Shown piece by piece: positions 23,047 through 35,299 of a DNA stretch of 64,000 nucleotides (position 1 is its first letter; every line of letters begins with the position of its first letter). The stretch spans positions 386,016 to 450,015 of the forward strand of contig KV425565.1 of the NCBI GenBank assembly GCA_001632425.1, read 5' to 3'. The notes beneath the pieces are model-generated. The model did no database searches. It had not been told where the DNA came from and was given only the letters and a program-made list of their open reading frames with translations. The position numbers and the translations under genes were made by a program. The stretch comes from Neolentinus lepideus HHB14362 ss-1 (lineage: Eukaryota > Basidiomycota > Agaricomycetes > Gloeophyllales > Gloeophyllaceae).

Positions 23047-24409
23047 ATGCCCGATAATTCAGGTCACGTCTCGTCTCAGAGGCCCCGTTTACCTATACCT
23101 GACCAATGCCCTGTGAGTCGTTCCCCTTTCCTTCTGATAATGCTTCACGTCTTTTGATGATGATTCTAAGGATTTAACAGGAGAGATCACCTTGTCTAAA
23201 CAAGTACCTGTTGCTCAAGGTGGTTTCTCCGACGTGTACCTCGGGACATGGGAGCCAAAGAAAGGTGGAATATCCACTGTACGCGACATGGTATAGTTGA
23301 TGTTGTACTTGTTTCTTCTCATTGTTGTTCGTTGCCAGGTAGTTATCAAATGTCTACGTTACACTATGGCCCAGTCTACAACGGAAGCTGTGGAGAGCCA
23401 GGTGAAGGTTTGTCGTGTTCCCTTACTACATTGGCGAAGGATATCACTAATAGTCACTAGTCAACCCTGCGCGAGCTTAATGTTTTGTTCAACCTTCAAT
23501 ATCAGACACTACGACACGACAATTTACTCTGTTTCCATGGAATATGTCATGACGTGGGTCCTGCCAACCAATTGGCTCCTGCCTTGGTATCTCCATATTG
23601 TCAGAATGGCACGGTAGGGCAGTATCTTGAGGCTCTCAAGAAAAATAATGGGAGAGACCTACACAACATCAAAATCAATATTGTACGCACCTGAATATAC
23701 TACAACTTCAACATAGCCGTATGATGCAACTGATGCCATAGATCGCGGGTATAGTCCGAGGTCTCCAACACCTACACAATCACAAGGTCGTTCATGGAGA
23801 TTTGAAACCGGTAAGCCTCAGCCCCTTGGTCGTGGCACATGAAATATTACTGATAGGCGCCGGCACTGAATCCAGAACAATGTACTCATAAGTGACAAAG
23901 GAGAGTCACTCTTGACGGATTTCGGTCGATCTTTAATTCTGGAAAGTGAAGGTTTCACGCACACACTCGCCGTTGCTTCGACACGATACACCGCTCCAGA
24001 GATCTTGGTACCGATCTCCGATGACCACATTCCAAAGGCGGACTTCCGCAGTGATATCTACAGCTTTGCCGTGACAATATGGGAGGTAAGTGAGAGATAT
24101 TATCTGTTAAGAATGCCAAGATCCGCCTGCCTATGATCGCACACATAATGAATCACTTGTATTCTTTCCTTGATGAAATTCATGTTTTTCACTGACTTGA
24201 ATGTATCCAAGATTTATACCGGTCAGAAGCCATTCGCAAATATTTCGCACCCGACCAGGGTGTCTGTCGTCGTCGCGCAGCAGAAACGACGTCCTGATCG
24301 CGCTGGCGTCCCCGACGCTTGGTGGAACCTACTGCAGAGGTGTTGGGATCAAGATCCCCGATTGCGACCGACAGTCGAAGTGGTAGTCAATGATCCAGTG
24401 TTTCGCTAA
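23047..24409 (+). CDS. TKL-like protein kinase, family copy 1
   Basis: Seven exons (23047-23112, 23171-23278, 23339-23407, 23461-23682, 23742-23810, 23876-24085, 24212-24409) give 313 aa, nearly all kinase domain. Seen in order: glycine loop QGGFSDVYLG, VAIK-like lysine in VVIKCLRY, hinge region LAPALVSPYCQNG, catalytic loop VHGDLKPNNV, DFG motif LTDFGRS, APE-like TAPEIL, subdomain IX DFRSDIYSFAVTIWE, and a C-terminal RCWDQDPRLRP. The HRD arginine is Gly (HGD), as in many Agaricomycete TKL-type kinases; Asp, Lys, Asn and DFG are kept, so activity is plausible. It lies in tandem with the kinase at 25554-26893; exons 5, 6 and 7 are the same lengths in both (69, 210 and 198 nt). No membrane or ligand-binding region is attached. 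Substrate unknown. Confidence 0.9.
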
Positions 24410-25553
24410 GCGATGTCTGCAGAACGCCGTGAGGCAGCTTCAGGCAGGGATACTAGTATGCGTCCGTAAGTTAGATCAGGCTTGTCGATTTTCCTGGTCA
24501 TAGTATATTGAATGGTGGACTTATGTATCTAAGAATGTACGTGTGTATTCTTGGTGTACATACTTGCATATCATGTTCGTAGAAACGTATGTACACCATG
24601 TGGCGTGTTTTGGGGAGTGATCGCATATGCAGATTAATGTATTCATAGTCGGGCCGTTTTGATATACTCCAGAGCGACCGCTGAATTCTTCTACTTCGTC
24701 TTCGTGATCTCCTCCCGGTGTCACAGTCGCTCATAGATCAGAGTCAACTTTTTCTCTTATGAGTGTTCCTCAACCCAACGCACTATATATTCGGTCTCAT
24801 GCCATTCGTCGGGGCCGGCGGCATCTCCCGCGTGGCTGCAAGTGTGGCATCGGGTTGAGACGGGGAAGCCACCATCTTCGCGACACTGTTTTGGCTCATC
24901 CATATCTAGGATCAGACGGCAATTTGGACATATTCTTGGATATCAGCCTACAGTAGGCCCACTGTCAAGGAGGCTTGATTCCCTTATCATTGACGCCTTC
25001 CGAATCGCCGCTAACACGAGTGCCTCCCACACCTTGCAAGTGGTGGAGTATCTAGCATTTCCTTGTCCGTGCGAAGGCAGGACGAGGTACCGTCCAGCGC
25101 CGACTCCTGACAGCGCGTTTTTATCTGAAGGACTGGTCTCTCGTACTCCCCGGGCACAATGCCGATATTGTCATAAAATGCGTCGCTTTTCAATTAATCA
25201 TCAAGGTCTGAATTGCATAGGATGGATTAGAGGCATCGGCCTGTTGTTCTGGTAGAGCGCTTCCAACGCGCTTCTTGCTTACTTCTCCGCAACACCGAGA
25301 AGTAACTTATCCAAACTCTCCAGGGCGTCAGATATGGGTCAATATGTATCGGTCGGACTATGTGGATATGTTTGAAGTCCCAAAGAGGCCCTGACTCTCT
25401 TATTCAAGGGGGGGAAGGACTTTTTCGGTCGGCGTCTATCTGATAAATACATGGTTGATGGCGTGAACTGCGAAAGCCTTTTATAATGCAGGCGAATGTC
25501 TGCTACCCGCATCCCCACCTTTAACCAGGACTATCTATTTGGCAAGAGTCATT
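24410..25553. other. Spacer between the two tandem kinases
   Basis: About 1.1 kb with no gene I can support. Open stretches at 24759-25255 (+) have no family features. The right part near 25310-25360 resembles sequence upstream of kinase 1. Confidence 0.4.
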
Positions 25554-26893
25554 ATGTCGTCGCTCAGACAGCCTTTGCCTATACCTGACCACTGTCCTGT
25601 GCGTGTCAATAGCTTCTAAGTCTTTGATTATATCATCATATGGTACCTTGTCAGAACCTCAGTGGACAAATCGCATGGGATGACAAGGCCTTCGTCGGCC
25701 AGGGTGGCTTTTCTAACGTCTACCGCGGAACATGGAGGCGACCTCCCAGAGATGTCCCCGTATGTCCCGAGCGGTATACTTCCAGGTCCTTCGGACTCGG
25801 ACTCATTTATTCAGATCGTTATCAAGTGGATGCGCTTCAATGCGGATAATTCTGAAGAATCAATAAGCCAGATGAAGGTTCGACCTTGTACTCTTTCAAT
25901 CCTTCTTCGTCACTCCATGTTCTTAACGTACTGCTAGTCAACGCTCAGGGAAGTTAATGTGTGGTGCAATCTGCGACACGAGAACATATTGCCGATACTT
26001 GGCTTTTGCAAGGGGATAGCCCCAGGTATGCCCTACGAACTGGCACCCGCCTTGGTTTCTCCGTTCTGTGGGAACGGCATCATAAGAAAATATCTTGATG
26101 GGTACACGGGAAGTGCAGAGTTACAGGACATCAAGATACACTTAGTATGCAATCTTGTTTCTGGTGATCGGAACGTACTGATGTACACATGCCAAGATCT
26201 CGGGAATAGCCAAAGGTCTACACTATCTTCATTCACAAGGAATTGTCCATGGTGACTTGAAGCCGGTATGTCGCCCTATTTTTCAGGCGCTTGAACGGTA
26301 TTGAGTTGTGTCATGCCTAGAGAAATGTGCTGGTCAGCGACGAGGGGACGCCTCTGTTGGCTGATTTCGGTCGTGCCAAAATTCTAGGGAAGGAGGGCTA
26401 TACCCATACCCTAGTGGCGTATTCGCTACGGTACGCGGCCCCAGAGATCTTGGATCTAGATCATGATGACTCGGTGCCCGAGTTCAACCAACGTAGTGAC
26501 ATGTATAGCTTCGGAATGCTGATATATGAGGTGAGTGATGCCGGTAGCTCCTGCATATGAAGTGCTTGCCTTGCACCTGGTCCATTTCGGAATGCGACCT
26601 CCCGGTCCCGTGGTTCCTCTTCATAGATGATGTCGTTGACATAATAGAGCATTCTATTCATCTGTTCTGCATATACTGACTCGTCCTTCATGCAGGTTTA
26701 TACGGGCCGGATACCCTTCTACGAAATTACAACGGACCACAAGGTTTCATTGGAGGTTGTCTCGCACAGTCGTCGCCCACGTCGAAATGATATTCCGCAG
26801 GACTGGTGGGTCTTAATGCAGGGATGCAGGGATCAAGCTGCCAGATTGCGGACCCCCATCGACGCTGTAGTACTTTCTCCGCTGCTCATATGA
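25554..26893 (+). CDS. TKL-like protein kinase, family copy 2
   Basis: Seven exons (25554-25598, 25655-25759, 25815-25877, 25938-26144, 26197-26265, 26321-26530, 26696-26893) give 298 aa. Motifs: GQGGFSNVYRG, lysine in IVIKWMRF, hinge region ELAPALVSPFCGNG, catalytic loop VHGDLKPRNV, LADFGRAK, AAPEIL, QRSDMYSFGMLIYE and a degenerate end MQGCRDQAARLRTP. The exon 2 to 3 junction uses a GTATGT donor inside what otherwise reads as an open frame, so an ORF-only reading gives a wrong protein there. The usual Trp of the subdomain XI motif (CWDQDP in copy 1) is Arg here. N-terminus SLRQPLPIPDHCP matches copy 1 (QRPRLPIPDQCP), confirming common origin. Probably an active kinase; role unknown. Confidence 0.9.
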
Positions 26894-27174
26894 TTTGTAA
26901 GAAGTCGTAAACAAAGTCATGAACAACCAGCATGTGTATTTTTTATGTCCTGATCGCATCCGCCTCCAGCTGCCAATGCCCATAAGTCTGATAAGTATGT
27001 GTACCGGACTCCTGCAAGGACATTCTTAGTGTTAGCAGCTTGGAGGTGGCTATTACTATGTGCTAGCGGTTTCCTCCACTTGGAAGGAGGGACCCTAAAT
27101 AAGATTTACTTAGGCTGCCATCTCTTTCAATACAATCAAGGAACTCTAGCATGTCCGGGGACAATGTACGAGGC

Positions 27175-30100
27175 TTATACGCTTCTAGCACGATTCAAGA
27201 CGGTCCTTGCTAGTTCCACGTACTCCACCGCAGCGGATGGGTCCTTGCCTTCTACCTCCATAATTTTCTCCCAATGCGACAGTCCCCCATCAATCAACGT
27301 CAAAGCCTCCTCTTCTGAGTGCTCCTCTACCCACCGGACATACTCCGCCTCTTGCCACCCGTGAAGCGTATGAGGTAGGGGTATCGGTGAGCGAACAATA
27401 ATATGGTGTAGCACTATCAAGGGCGGAAGACCGATGGTGTCCTGCGTCGACGCCAAATGACCATTCTCTAAGAACAAGAGAGGCCTGGTGAACAAGATAG
27501 AGTCAACAAGTCTCAAGGATGGTGGTATGAGGCACTCCTAACCTCATGGCGCGCAAAGCGCGGTAGTCGTCGGCGACGGAAGACCAGTCTGCTCCACGAT
27601 TCTTGGACTGACTGTCCGTCATGAATGCGCTGACAGCAAATTCAAGCTCGGTCATATCGCTAGTCAATTGAAGTTTCCCACTCTCCCCGAGTGGCTTAAC
27701 AATCGAAACATGCAGGACGAACGTCCGAAGCACATACTTGACGATAGCGGTAGTCCTTGAAACTGATGTTCAATTTCTGGACAATATGTGTGAAGACTAA
27801 TGGGAACGAACCATTCCCGCATTTCATCACCCAAGTTGAGTTTGCTCAGTATCTCCATTTTGAGGAACGACAGTTTATCGGAAAGATCCTTCATGTAGAG
27901 ACTCGCACCGCCGCCCATGCCAGCCATGGGATCCACATTTTTGCCAAAGTCTATCCGATGTACTCTTGCGATAATGACGCCTAGCTCTCGCTTAATTGCC
28001 GTCAAAAGTGGGTCGGTGACCTTCTCGTACGCGGAGCGGATTTTCTGAGAGCATGTTAAATGGAGGCTAGAGAGGACCACCACGGACCTACGTTAAGCTG
28101 AGGCTTGAGAATACCTGTAACGCTGTCCTGATATTCTTCATCTAATTTCTGCAGGCGCGACCAACAGTGATGCAACATAGATGCAACTTGACCGTTCAAG
28201 ATCTGTTGCGGGGTGGCCGTGGGCCCCGCTAAGGTAAACGCGGACCTATCGCGGACCAGCTAAGGACTGTGTCAGTGTTAATCCAATTCGCACTACTGGC
28301 AACACCCACCATTCCATCCGCCCTGTTCAACATCAACTCGAGGCTCGAAATCGCATTACGCGCAACGGCTTGGAGGAGCAGCGGATCAAACTTGGCCGAA
28401 TCCAATTCATTCGCAATACTCCGTGAAATATTGACGCCCTCGTTTATGCCTGGAGGCGAGCGGCTGCCGCCAGCAAATGCCTGCCCAACTGTCTCATTAA
28501 GTTTATTCGAGACTCTGGCTAGGTAAAGACCCTCGAAGGTGGAGAGCGCTCGGAGTACTAGAATAGTTTCGGGGCTGATGATTTCGTTCAAGCATCGGTT
28601 TTAACTGTGAGGGAGATGTGAGGTAATCACCTTTGTGAAGCCTGACTGTAGACAGTATCGGTGTGCACAGCGATCTTCGCGAAGAACTCTTGGAAGAGCC
28701 TCAAGAGGCGGGGATACCCTGTGCTTAGTGTCTGCTGGATGAACGAAGATCCTACAGCTCCAGAACGTTAGACGGATATTTCACACGTCGTGCAGATATA
28801 CCTTTTACGGCATCTTTGCATTGTTTCTCCAATGCACGACCAAGCGAGGACCAAAAAGTCGCCCTAGGCAGATTCTCGAGGACCTTAAACACGCCAGTGA
28901 GCACCCGTTGCGCACTAGTAGGGAATAACTAACCTTCATGGCTTCATCGAGGAAGACGGTGCCCGTGAGAGGGTCTTTCTTCAGCTTCAGGACCTTTTCT
29001 AGCGCGTACACCTAGTAATGTTCTTTCTCAACACGTAAGGAGAAATGCACTGTTCGAACAAACCTTGATACAGCAACTAGTCAGTTCCTCTACAAGGTTC
29101 TCGAGCCTTGTCCACAACAGAGCAGTCCATTGTGGTGCGGTCAGGTTCGTGGGCTCGGTGCGAATGCGCGATTTATATATCAGACTTTGCGAGCTAGGAG
29201 CGGGGTCTATAGCGGGACATGGATGAATACCATCCTGTCGTGGCAAAGCGTCGTTCAACTAACCCTTTCCTAGTGCCTCTTTGGACAGCTGCGACAAATC
29301 AAACGCTGCACGTATCCGACTTTCCAAGGCGCCGGACAGATCCAGGACCAGGTTCTGGACTACTTCAGGCAAAACTCGGAGGTTATGTGCTGTCTGCAGG
29401 GATGACGCGAGGAGGGATTGGTTCTATATAGGTAGGTCATGAGACCGTCAAATATAGAGTAAAGTGACGATCATGGTTAGAGTGATGTAAGAGAGATATG
29501 AGATCAGCTCGATGAGCTAGAAGAAAGTAGGCATACCAGCGTAGCAAGCCCGGTGACTACCATATTCTCCATCTCCGTCGTGATCCGGGCCCGCGATGCC
29601 TCGATAAAGGGGACATGTGCTGCCACGGCATGAATAGAACGCAGTGGTACCATCGAGCCATCTATAGATTCGTTCTCATCGGCTTCGGTGGCAGCAGGAT
29701 CCGGCCTATTCTCGGGGCTGTACGATTTGTCTGTCTCTGCTTCTGGCGATACATCAAGCAACGCTGCTGTCGTCGCCACGCACACATCGAAACGCGTTAG
29801 GGTCACAGTATATCCATCGGGGACAGTAGCCGGTGGACTCACTTAGCTCGGCAATGCTGAGTGCTGCCTTGACGATAGTCCGCTCCTTTTCTTCCTCGTG
29901 ATCGGTCGCACGGGACGGTGTTGCTGTGCCATTTGCTGACGCCTCCGATACACCGTCAACGGCAGCCATCTCACTCATTTGGGACTCCAGCCTTCGAGCG
30001 AGCACGACGAATCGGGATATCCGACGCAGGACGTCCAGCGCCTGCTGTAAACGTTGCAAGCGATTGACATGACTCTGTAGAGATTGATAGGGTGTACGGA

Positions 30101-30720
30101 TTTTTAAACGGAGTCTAACCAGTCACAGTCAATTGGCTGAGCGATCTCGCAGAGGATGTGCGTACTTTTCAACAGACGACTCCAGCTCTCCTAACCCGCC
30201 TCTGACGGACGTCAGTGAGGTTTCTAGTTCATTGACCCCGGCAGCTTGAACTAAGAGCTCCTCATGATGAGTAGTGACCTAGCGTAATTCACGAAGTCAG
30301 GATCGGCAATACAGCGTCAACGCAGTAATCTCGGGAGCCACATTGCCCTATCAGAGTCACAAGGTCTGCTCGTCCGACCGATCCAGAGTAGAAGTCATCC
30401 GGTCCGATGGGTACTCACGACGTTCTTCAGCTGTTTCGAGACATCTTCGATTCCAAAGTCCAACTTGGATAATGCAACAGATATGTCCTCTTTTGCAGGT
30501 TCAATGCCTCCGAATGCCTTAGAGAATGTCTTGACGGATTTTGTGGTGGATTGCTGAGGAGGGTATGGCTCGCCCGATAGGATGGCATTGGCGTACTCGT
30601 GGGCATCGAAATCAGGGTTAGCAAAAACGGAATAGTCTGGCGCTCGGTGTCAACAAGATAAAGCCTAACATCGAACAGAGTGTGCAGACCGGTCATTCGA
30701 GTTCAGTCAGTGGGAATTCA
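27175..30720 (-). CDS. COG5: Conserved oligomeric Golgi complex subunit 5
   Basis: Multi-exon gene for the COG5 tethering subunit, which acts in intra-Golgi retrograde vesicle transport with COG6-8. The N-terminal exon (about 30640-30420) reads DYSVFANPDFDAHEYANAIL, then KAFGGIEPAKEDISVALSKL. Further exons give TTHHEELLVQAAGVNELE, the helical heptad region LQRLQQALDVLRRISRFVVL (about 30050) and the core RSIHAVAAHVPFIEASRA plus MENMVVTGLATL near 29530, a COG5 signature. The C-terminal exon ends in LHHIIVRSPIPLPHTLHG, YVRWVEEHSEEEALTLID and VELARTVLNRARSV. I did not fix every junction, and the first exon carrying the ATG (probably 30690-30760) is uncertain. All exons are open, so the gene appears intact. 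Confidence 0.88.
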
Positions 30721-31508
30721 CAGCATTTGCAGATACCTCAGTTACGTTCACGAGCAACGATCATATTAACATTCAGCTACAAGAGCAAGTTAGGCGCCCG
30801 CATTTAGCATTGGGAACGTCGGAGTACGAATCCGTGATCTCCCCTACCACTACTAGTAGTCGCCTTTCAACGGATCTTCGCGGTCCCGCTGACTATTATC
30901 GGGCCTGCCTCATGTCCACCTTGTTGCAAGACGCGCTATTCAAAACCCTGTTTCAATCAATGTAGGCGCTTTGGATGCTCGTATCAGCTACTAGCTCCAT
31001 GCCGTCAACCTCCGTGGTACGTGGAGAAGCTCTGCTGAAAACGAATGCGCAGCCTATACGACAGGCAGCTGTGGTTTCTCTCATAGGTCATTTATATGTT
31101 CCTTCGGATCAGCCACGTTTCAGGGCAATTGCAGCGGGGTCTGGCTCCTCAAACAGCCAGCGATGAGCAGGAGCATATGAATCCCGAGACCACCGCCTCC
31201 AGAGCCTTGCGAACAACGTCGCATCGAAGCCGCCCACCGCGTCGTATCTTAGATTGTCCGCGTGACGTCAGATCCGTCTTTATAAAGGCACACGCACACG
31301 AGTCCCATCTTCTGGTAGAACCGCCCTTTGCGCGTTCGTTTCATCTTGCTTTCGCTTACACGCGCCCAGCTGCCACATCGTGGACGGTCCCTTTCTGCTT
31401 ATGACCATTGTTCGCTGTACGCTATAAAGCGAGCGGTATTACGACAAGGCTCCACTTAAGATTCTCATAGTCAGGGTTCCGTGAAACGCGATCAGATAGC
31501 TCAAAAAC
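30721..31508. promoter_or_regulatory. Divergent intergenic region between COG5 and the 31.5-kb gene
   Basis: About 0.8 kb upstream of both genes. No coding feature. A TATA-like TATAAAGCG lies at about 31423-31431, some 80 bp before the ATG at 31509. It contains GC-rich islands but no motif I can assign. Confidence 0.35.
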
Positions 31509-32846
31509 ATGGCTTACGAATACTATCAAAGTCGGGGTCATGGCTGGGGGACGGACCAGGTATGCCCCTCAGCTCGCAGTTGTGCCTGCGACGCTAACAT
31601 TTGTTGAAGTACGAGTTTGTGCCACCTCCGCGGCCAAGCTTCCAACCCCAGCCGTCTTGTAAGTAGAAATACTCAAATTCCGTTGATAGTGACTCTAATG
31701 GTTTCACAAGGGGGAGGTTATGATTATTTCCGTGCCCATGCCATAAGCCCCGATCCGTGCGTGCACACTCATCCGAAACTGGTTGTCATGTCATTTCTAA
31801 TTAGCACTGTAGATCCTTGTATGATTACGCATCGAACCGAGTACGGGATTACCCCACCAGTGGAGCAGGTTATCATGAAGCCAAGATTTGGCATAATCGT
31901 GCATACAGCGGCCAGGTTAGTATTTGAATGTGACGTCTTATCTTACATTGACTGAAAATGGTTCCTTGCATCAGGTCGAGTTGTCACAGTTATCTCCCTA
32001 CGAAATCGGTCATGCTGCCGCCTATGAGGCATGCCGTAATTGGAGATACAACAATTCTCTCTACGAATCTATTGGTGGAGATTACGAAAGGCAAAGGGAG
32101 GCTTTGATAGGACTGGCCATGGCGGAAGGTATGCCACCCGTTCGATGTCTTACAATCCGCCGACTCATGATCACCCCACAGCTACACGGCTTTGGCACTA
32201 TTCAGGGCGAGCATTGGATAGAGGTGGCCGTGAAGCCGCCTGCGAAGCGGCAGCGGCAACTGCCCAAGCCATCTACGACCGCCAAAACCTCGACGACGTC
32301 GGTCCGCTCCCCCTCCGCAGGCGCAACTCCTACTCATCCTTTCCTTCGGCCGATCCCTATGATTACGATTACGATTACGACTATGACCCAGCGTACCCCA
32401 ATGACGGCTACTCTCCGACGGATCCATACCGCCCACCAGGCAGACGGTACTCGTCATCGTCATCGCGGCCACCGCCAATCCAATACGCGAGCAGCAGCAG
32501 CTCCATCGGATTCCCGCCCATGGGCGCCGCTGCACCCGTGCCGATCCAGCCCAGCCCCTCAGCGTATTCATTGCAGCGGAGGCCGTCGTTCAACGCGGGA
32601 TACTTGAGTGGTGGGGTGGCCGCCATGCCAGCAGTTCCAGCGTATGGACCTGTTTCGCCGACATATTCGCCGTACGGGAGCCCTAATCCTGGGGGGTTCG
32701 TGGCTCCGCCAGTTCAACAACAGCCGTATACGGTCTACAGCGGGGGTACTGGGTACCAAGTACCTGCGGGATCGACGGTCATTATACAGAATAGGTCGAG
32801 GAAACATAGCCACCGACATCGAAGGCATAGTACTGTGAAGTATTGA
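31509..32846 (+). CDS. Conserved fungal hypothetical protein, aromatic N-terminus and His/Arg-rich C-terminus
   Basis: Six exons (31509-31559, 31610-31658, 31711-31756, 31813-31915, 31975-32128, 32182-32846) give 355 aa. The N-terminus is Tyr/Trp/Pro-rich (MAYEYYQSRGHGWGTDQ, YEFVPPPRPSFQPQP). A conserved helical core follows: SPYEIGHAAAYEACRNW, QREALIGLAMAEATRLWHYSG, REAACEAAAATAQAIYD. The rest is low complexity: an Asp/Tyr repeat (DYDYDYDYD), Ser runs and Pro/Gly/Tyr sequence. The last ~40 residues contain GTGYQVPAGSTVIIQ and end in SRKHSHRHRRHSTVKY. The core pattern is one I associate with an uncharacterised Agaricomycete family; no enzymatic motif is visible. The basic His-rich end could bind nucleic acid, metal or membrane phosphates, which is speculation. 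Confidence 0.85.
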
Positions 32847-33061
32847 TTGCCTGTGGTCTCTTATATTATTTAATTCAGCGTGTGTATTGCATCCACTGTA
32901 CATACAACTGTGACCCTTGCCGTTTGTAGGATAATATAATGCTGGTTCAATGGCTGTTATCTCCTTCCAAATTTGTGCCATCGCCTTGTCGTCCCGCTTT
33001 CTGCTTTCATCCACTCCCATGTGTAACGTTATTATACCCTTTTTCGGATACATTATGTTCC

Positions 33062-33546
33062 GTTACTGGGAAACGACAGTCCGTGGACAGTCCGGCTTAG
33101 TCAGCGGTCGAGGCCACAGGACAAGTTCTCTGCCGCACCGACGCGACGCGTCGGCTTGAGGTTGCCACGCCGCAGCCGTGCATCCGAACGGAGCCTCGGT
33201 GACAGCACTCGAGAGTCGAACTCGTACAATGGCGGCGACTCTGGTTGCACTCTTTGCCCGTGCTGAGCCAACTCAGCTTTTATCTCTATCATTGTCTGAT
33301 CTTGAGCGCTTTGTGCGCCTTACGAAGCTCTCTATTCGTGCAATTCAACTCGGACAACTTGATGGCTGACACGGGCGGGGTTAACATAAGAAGGGAGGGT
33401 GGGATCCGGATCGCGGACCCCTTACGCCACATGGCGTAAATATACCCGTTGCGCTGTCCGTAACCAACATCGAATAAGGTCAAATAAGACGGACTGTCCT
33501 AGGAATGTCCGCGGACTGTCGTCTCCCAGTAACTTATTTGTTCTGG
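33062..33546. mobile_element. Non-autonomous terminal-inverted-repeat element (MITE-like), copy 2
   Basis: Left terminus GTTACTGGGAAACGACAGTC and right terminus GACTGTCGTCTCCCAGTAAC are inverted repeats with one mismatch over ~20 bp; similarity extends inward to ~30 bp (CCGTGGAC against GTCCGCGG). The interior matches copy 1 at 19192-19689 closely and in the same direction. No transposase. The last 22 bp (CCCAGTAACTTATTTGTTCTGG) are identical in both copies, so the element may extend past the CCCAGTAAC boundary on that side. It sits between two genes and breaks neither. Confidence 0.78.
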
Positions 33547-33908
33547 TTTAAAGTGACTTCGAGAAAACGAAGTGTGTCGCAATCACACTTTAAATTTGAA
33601 GGACTTCGACTTCACTTAGTGTCCAACACTACCGTCTGTCGGTACTTAGAGCCCTTTTTACATAAGACGAGAATAAGACTTTTTAAGCCAAGTCCGGCGC
33701 TTAAAGCTACAAAAAGCACTTTAAGACGCCGTAAGATGGATTGCTGTTTTCCTGATGCGCCGTTTCACTCTCCGTAGGAAGCGGCTCATGGCGGCCACGT
33801 GATTGCTTGCTTACATCATTGTCGGGGATGCGAAGGCCGATTCCGCTACCCCAGACATAAGGAGTAGACGCGCAAACGAGGAGTCGATCTATCAGCACAA
33901 CATTAAAT
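33547..33908. other. Intergenic with palindromic sequence, promoter of the hydratase gene
   Basis: It opens with a nested imperfect inverted repeat (33547-33594: TTTAAAGTG ... CACTTTAAA, with ACTTCG ... CGAAGT inside) directly against the MITE copy. No gene. Confidence 0.45.
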
Positions 33909-35053
33909 ATGGCCCAGTTCCTTCTACGCACTAGTGCTCGGTGCGCGACCTCCTCCTTCCCCTCATCGTCTCGAGTTGCATTTCGCCTTATGTCTGACAC
34001 CAAGCAGTATTCCAACATACTCACTTCCACGCCTGAGGCGGGCGTGGGTCTCATCACACTGAACAGACCGAAGGCGCTCAACGCTCTCAGTTCGCCGCTG
34101 TTCGCCGAGTTGAACGAAGCACTGGCGGACTTTGATGCCGATGATTCCATTGGGGCAATCGTGCTAACTGGCTCAGATAGAGCATTCGCAGGTGCGTAGT
34201 GGTACGCGAACGGAGCAGGAGGTCTGAACGTACCGCAGCTGGCGCGGATATCAAGGAAATGAAGGACAAGAAATGTAAGTCCTCAGCATCGCTTGTCTTC
34301 TCAGACCGAGCCCCTCATGAAACGCAGTCTCGGATGTATATAAGAACAGGTTCCTCGAGAACTGGACCACGATGACTCATTTGCGCAAGCCGTTGATTGC
34401 GGCTGTCAGCGGTTACGCTGTAAGTGGATCTTTGCAAGCCTGAAATGCGAAGCGGACTCGCGGCTCATCTCCATAAGCTCGGAGGAGGGTGTGAACTTGC
34501 CTTGATGTGCGACATCATTCTGGCCTCCCCCACTGCGGTCTTTGGCCAACCCGAGATTAACTTGGGCATCATCCCGGGAGGAGGAGGCTCGCAGCGTCTC
34601 GCCCGTGCCATTGGGAAGTCACGTACCATGGAAATGGTTCTCACAGGCCGCAATGTCACCGCGCAAGAGGCGGATAAGTGGGGTATGGTAAGCAAGATTG
34701 TAGGAGAGGGTGAAGGAGTGGTCGTGAAGGAGGCAGTAGACTTGGCCAAAAATATCGCGAGCAAGGGCCAGATTGCTGTGCAGGCTGGGAAGGAGGTCGT
34801 CAATGCTGGTAAGCATGAGCCAAACCTCTGCTCTATATTTCGTTTGAGCGTTGATGGGGGCCATGCAGCGTACGAATTGACGTTGGCTGAGGGTCTCCGC
34901 TTCGAGAGAAGACTGTTCCACGCCTTGTTTGCGACGAAGGACCAGAAAGAGGGTGAGTTCCCATCACATGCCCTTCAGCTTGCAATACTCATGTCGGACG
35001 CAGGTATGGCAGCCTTCGTAGAGAAGAGAAAGGCGAATTTCAGCAACTTGTGA
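33909..35053 (+). CDS. Enoyl-CoA hydratase, mitochondrial (short-chain crotonase)
   Basis: Six exons (33909-34191, 34239-34274, 34328-34419, 34478-34808, 34869-34952, 35004-35053) give 291 aa. It hydrates 2-enoyl-CoA to 3-hydroxyacyl-CoA in fatty-acid beta-oxidation. The first ~30 residues ([19 protein letters not shown]) form an Arg/Ser-rich amphipathic presequence, so the mitochondrial matrix is likely. Crotonase features: [16 protein letters not shown], the CoA/oxyanion-hole segment [27 protein letters not shown] with the first catalytic Glu, [13 protein letters not shown] with the second, then [14 protein letters not shown] and the C-terminal trimerisation helix region [18 protein letters not shown]. 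All key residues are present and the length is standard. Its stop lies about 250 bp from the 3' end of the convergent gene at 35300. Confidence 0.95.
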
Positions 35054-35299
35054 ACTGGATTGTGGTGTATTTCATACGAGACCGGTGCAGTTACAATGTA
35101 TATTAGTGCCTTCATTGCTGAGTTGAGCGTGGTTCGAGAGCATTCGATGTTCACTCTAGGAGATGAATCTCGCACACCACAGTACACCAAACCGTCGTCA
35201 GGTGGATTCCGTGTCTGACCTACTGATAAAATCCTTCGACAAGAGCCTTAAGCGTAGCGTGGACAGCTCACAGATGTCCATGGAAAAGAGAAGCATGTG

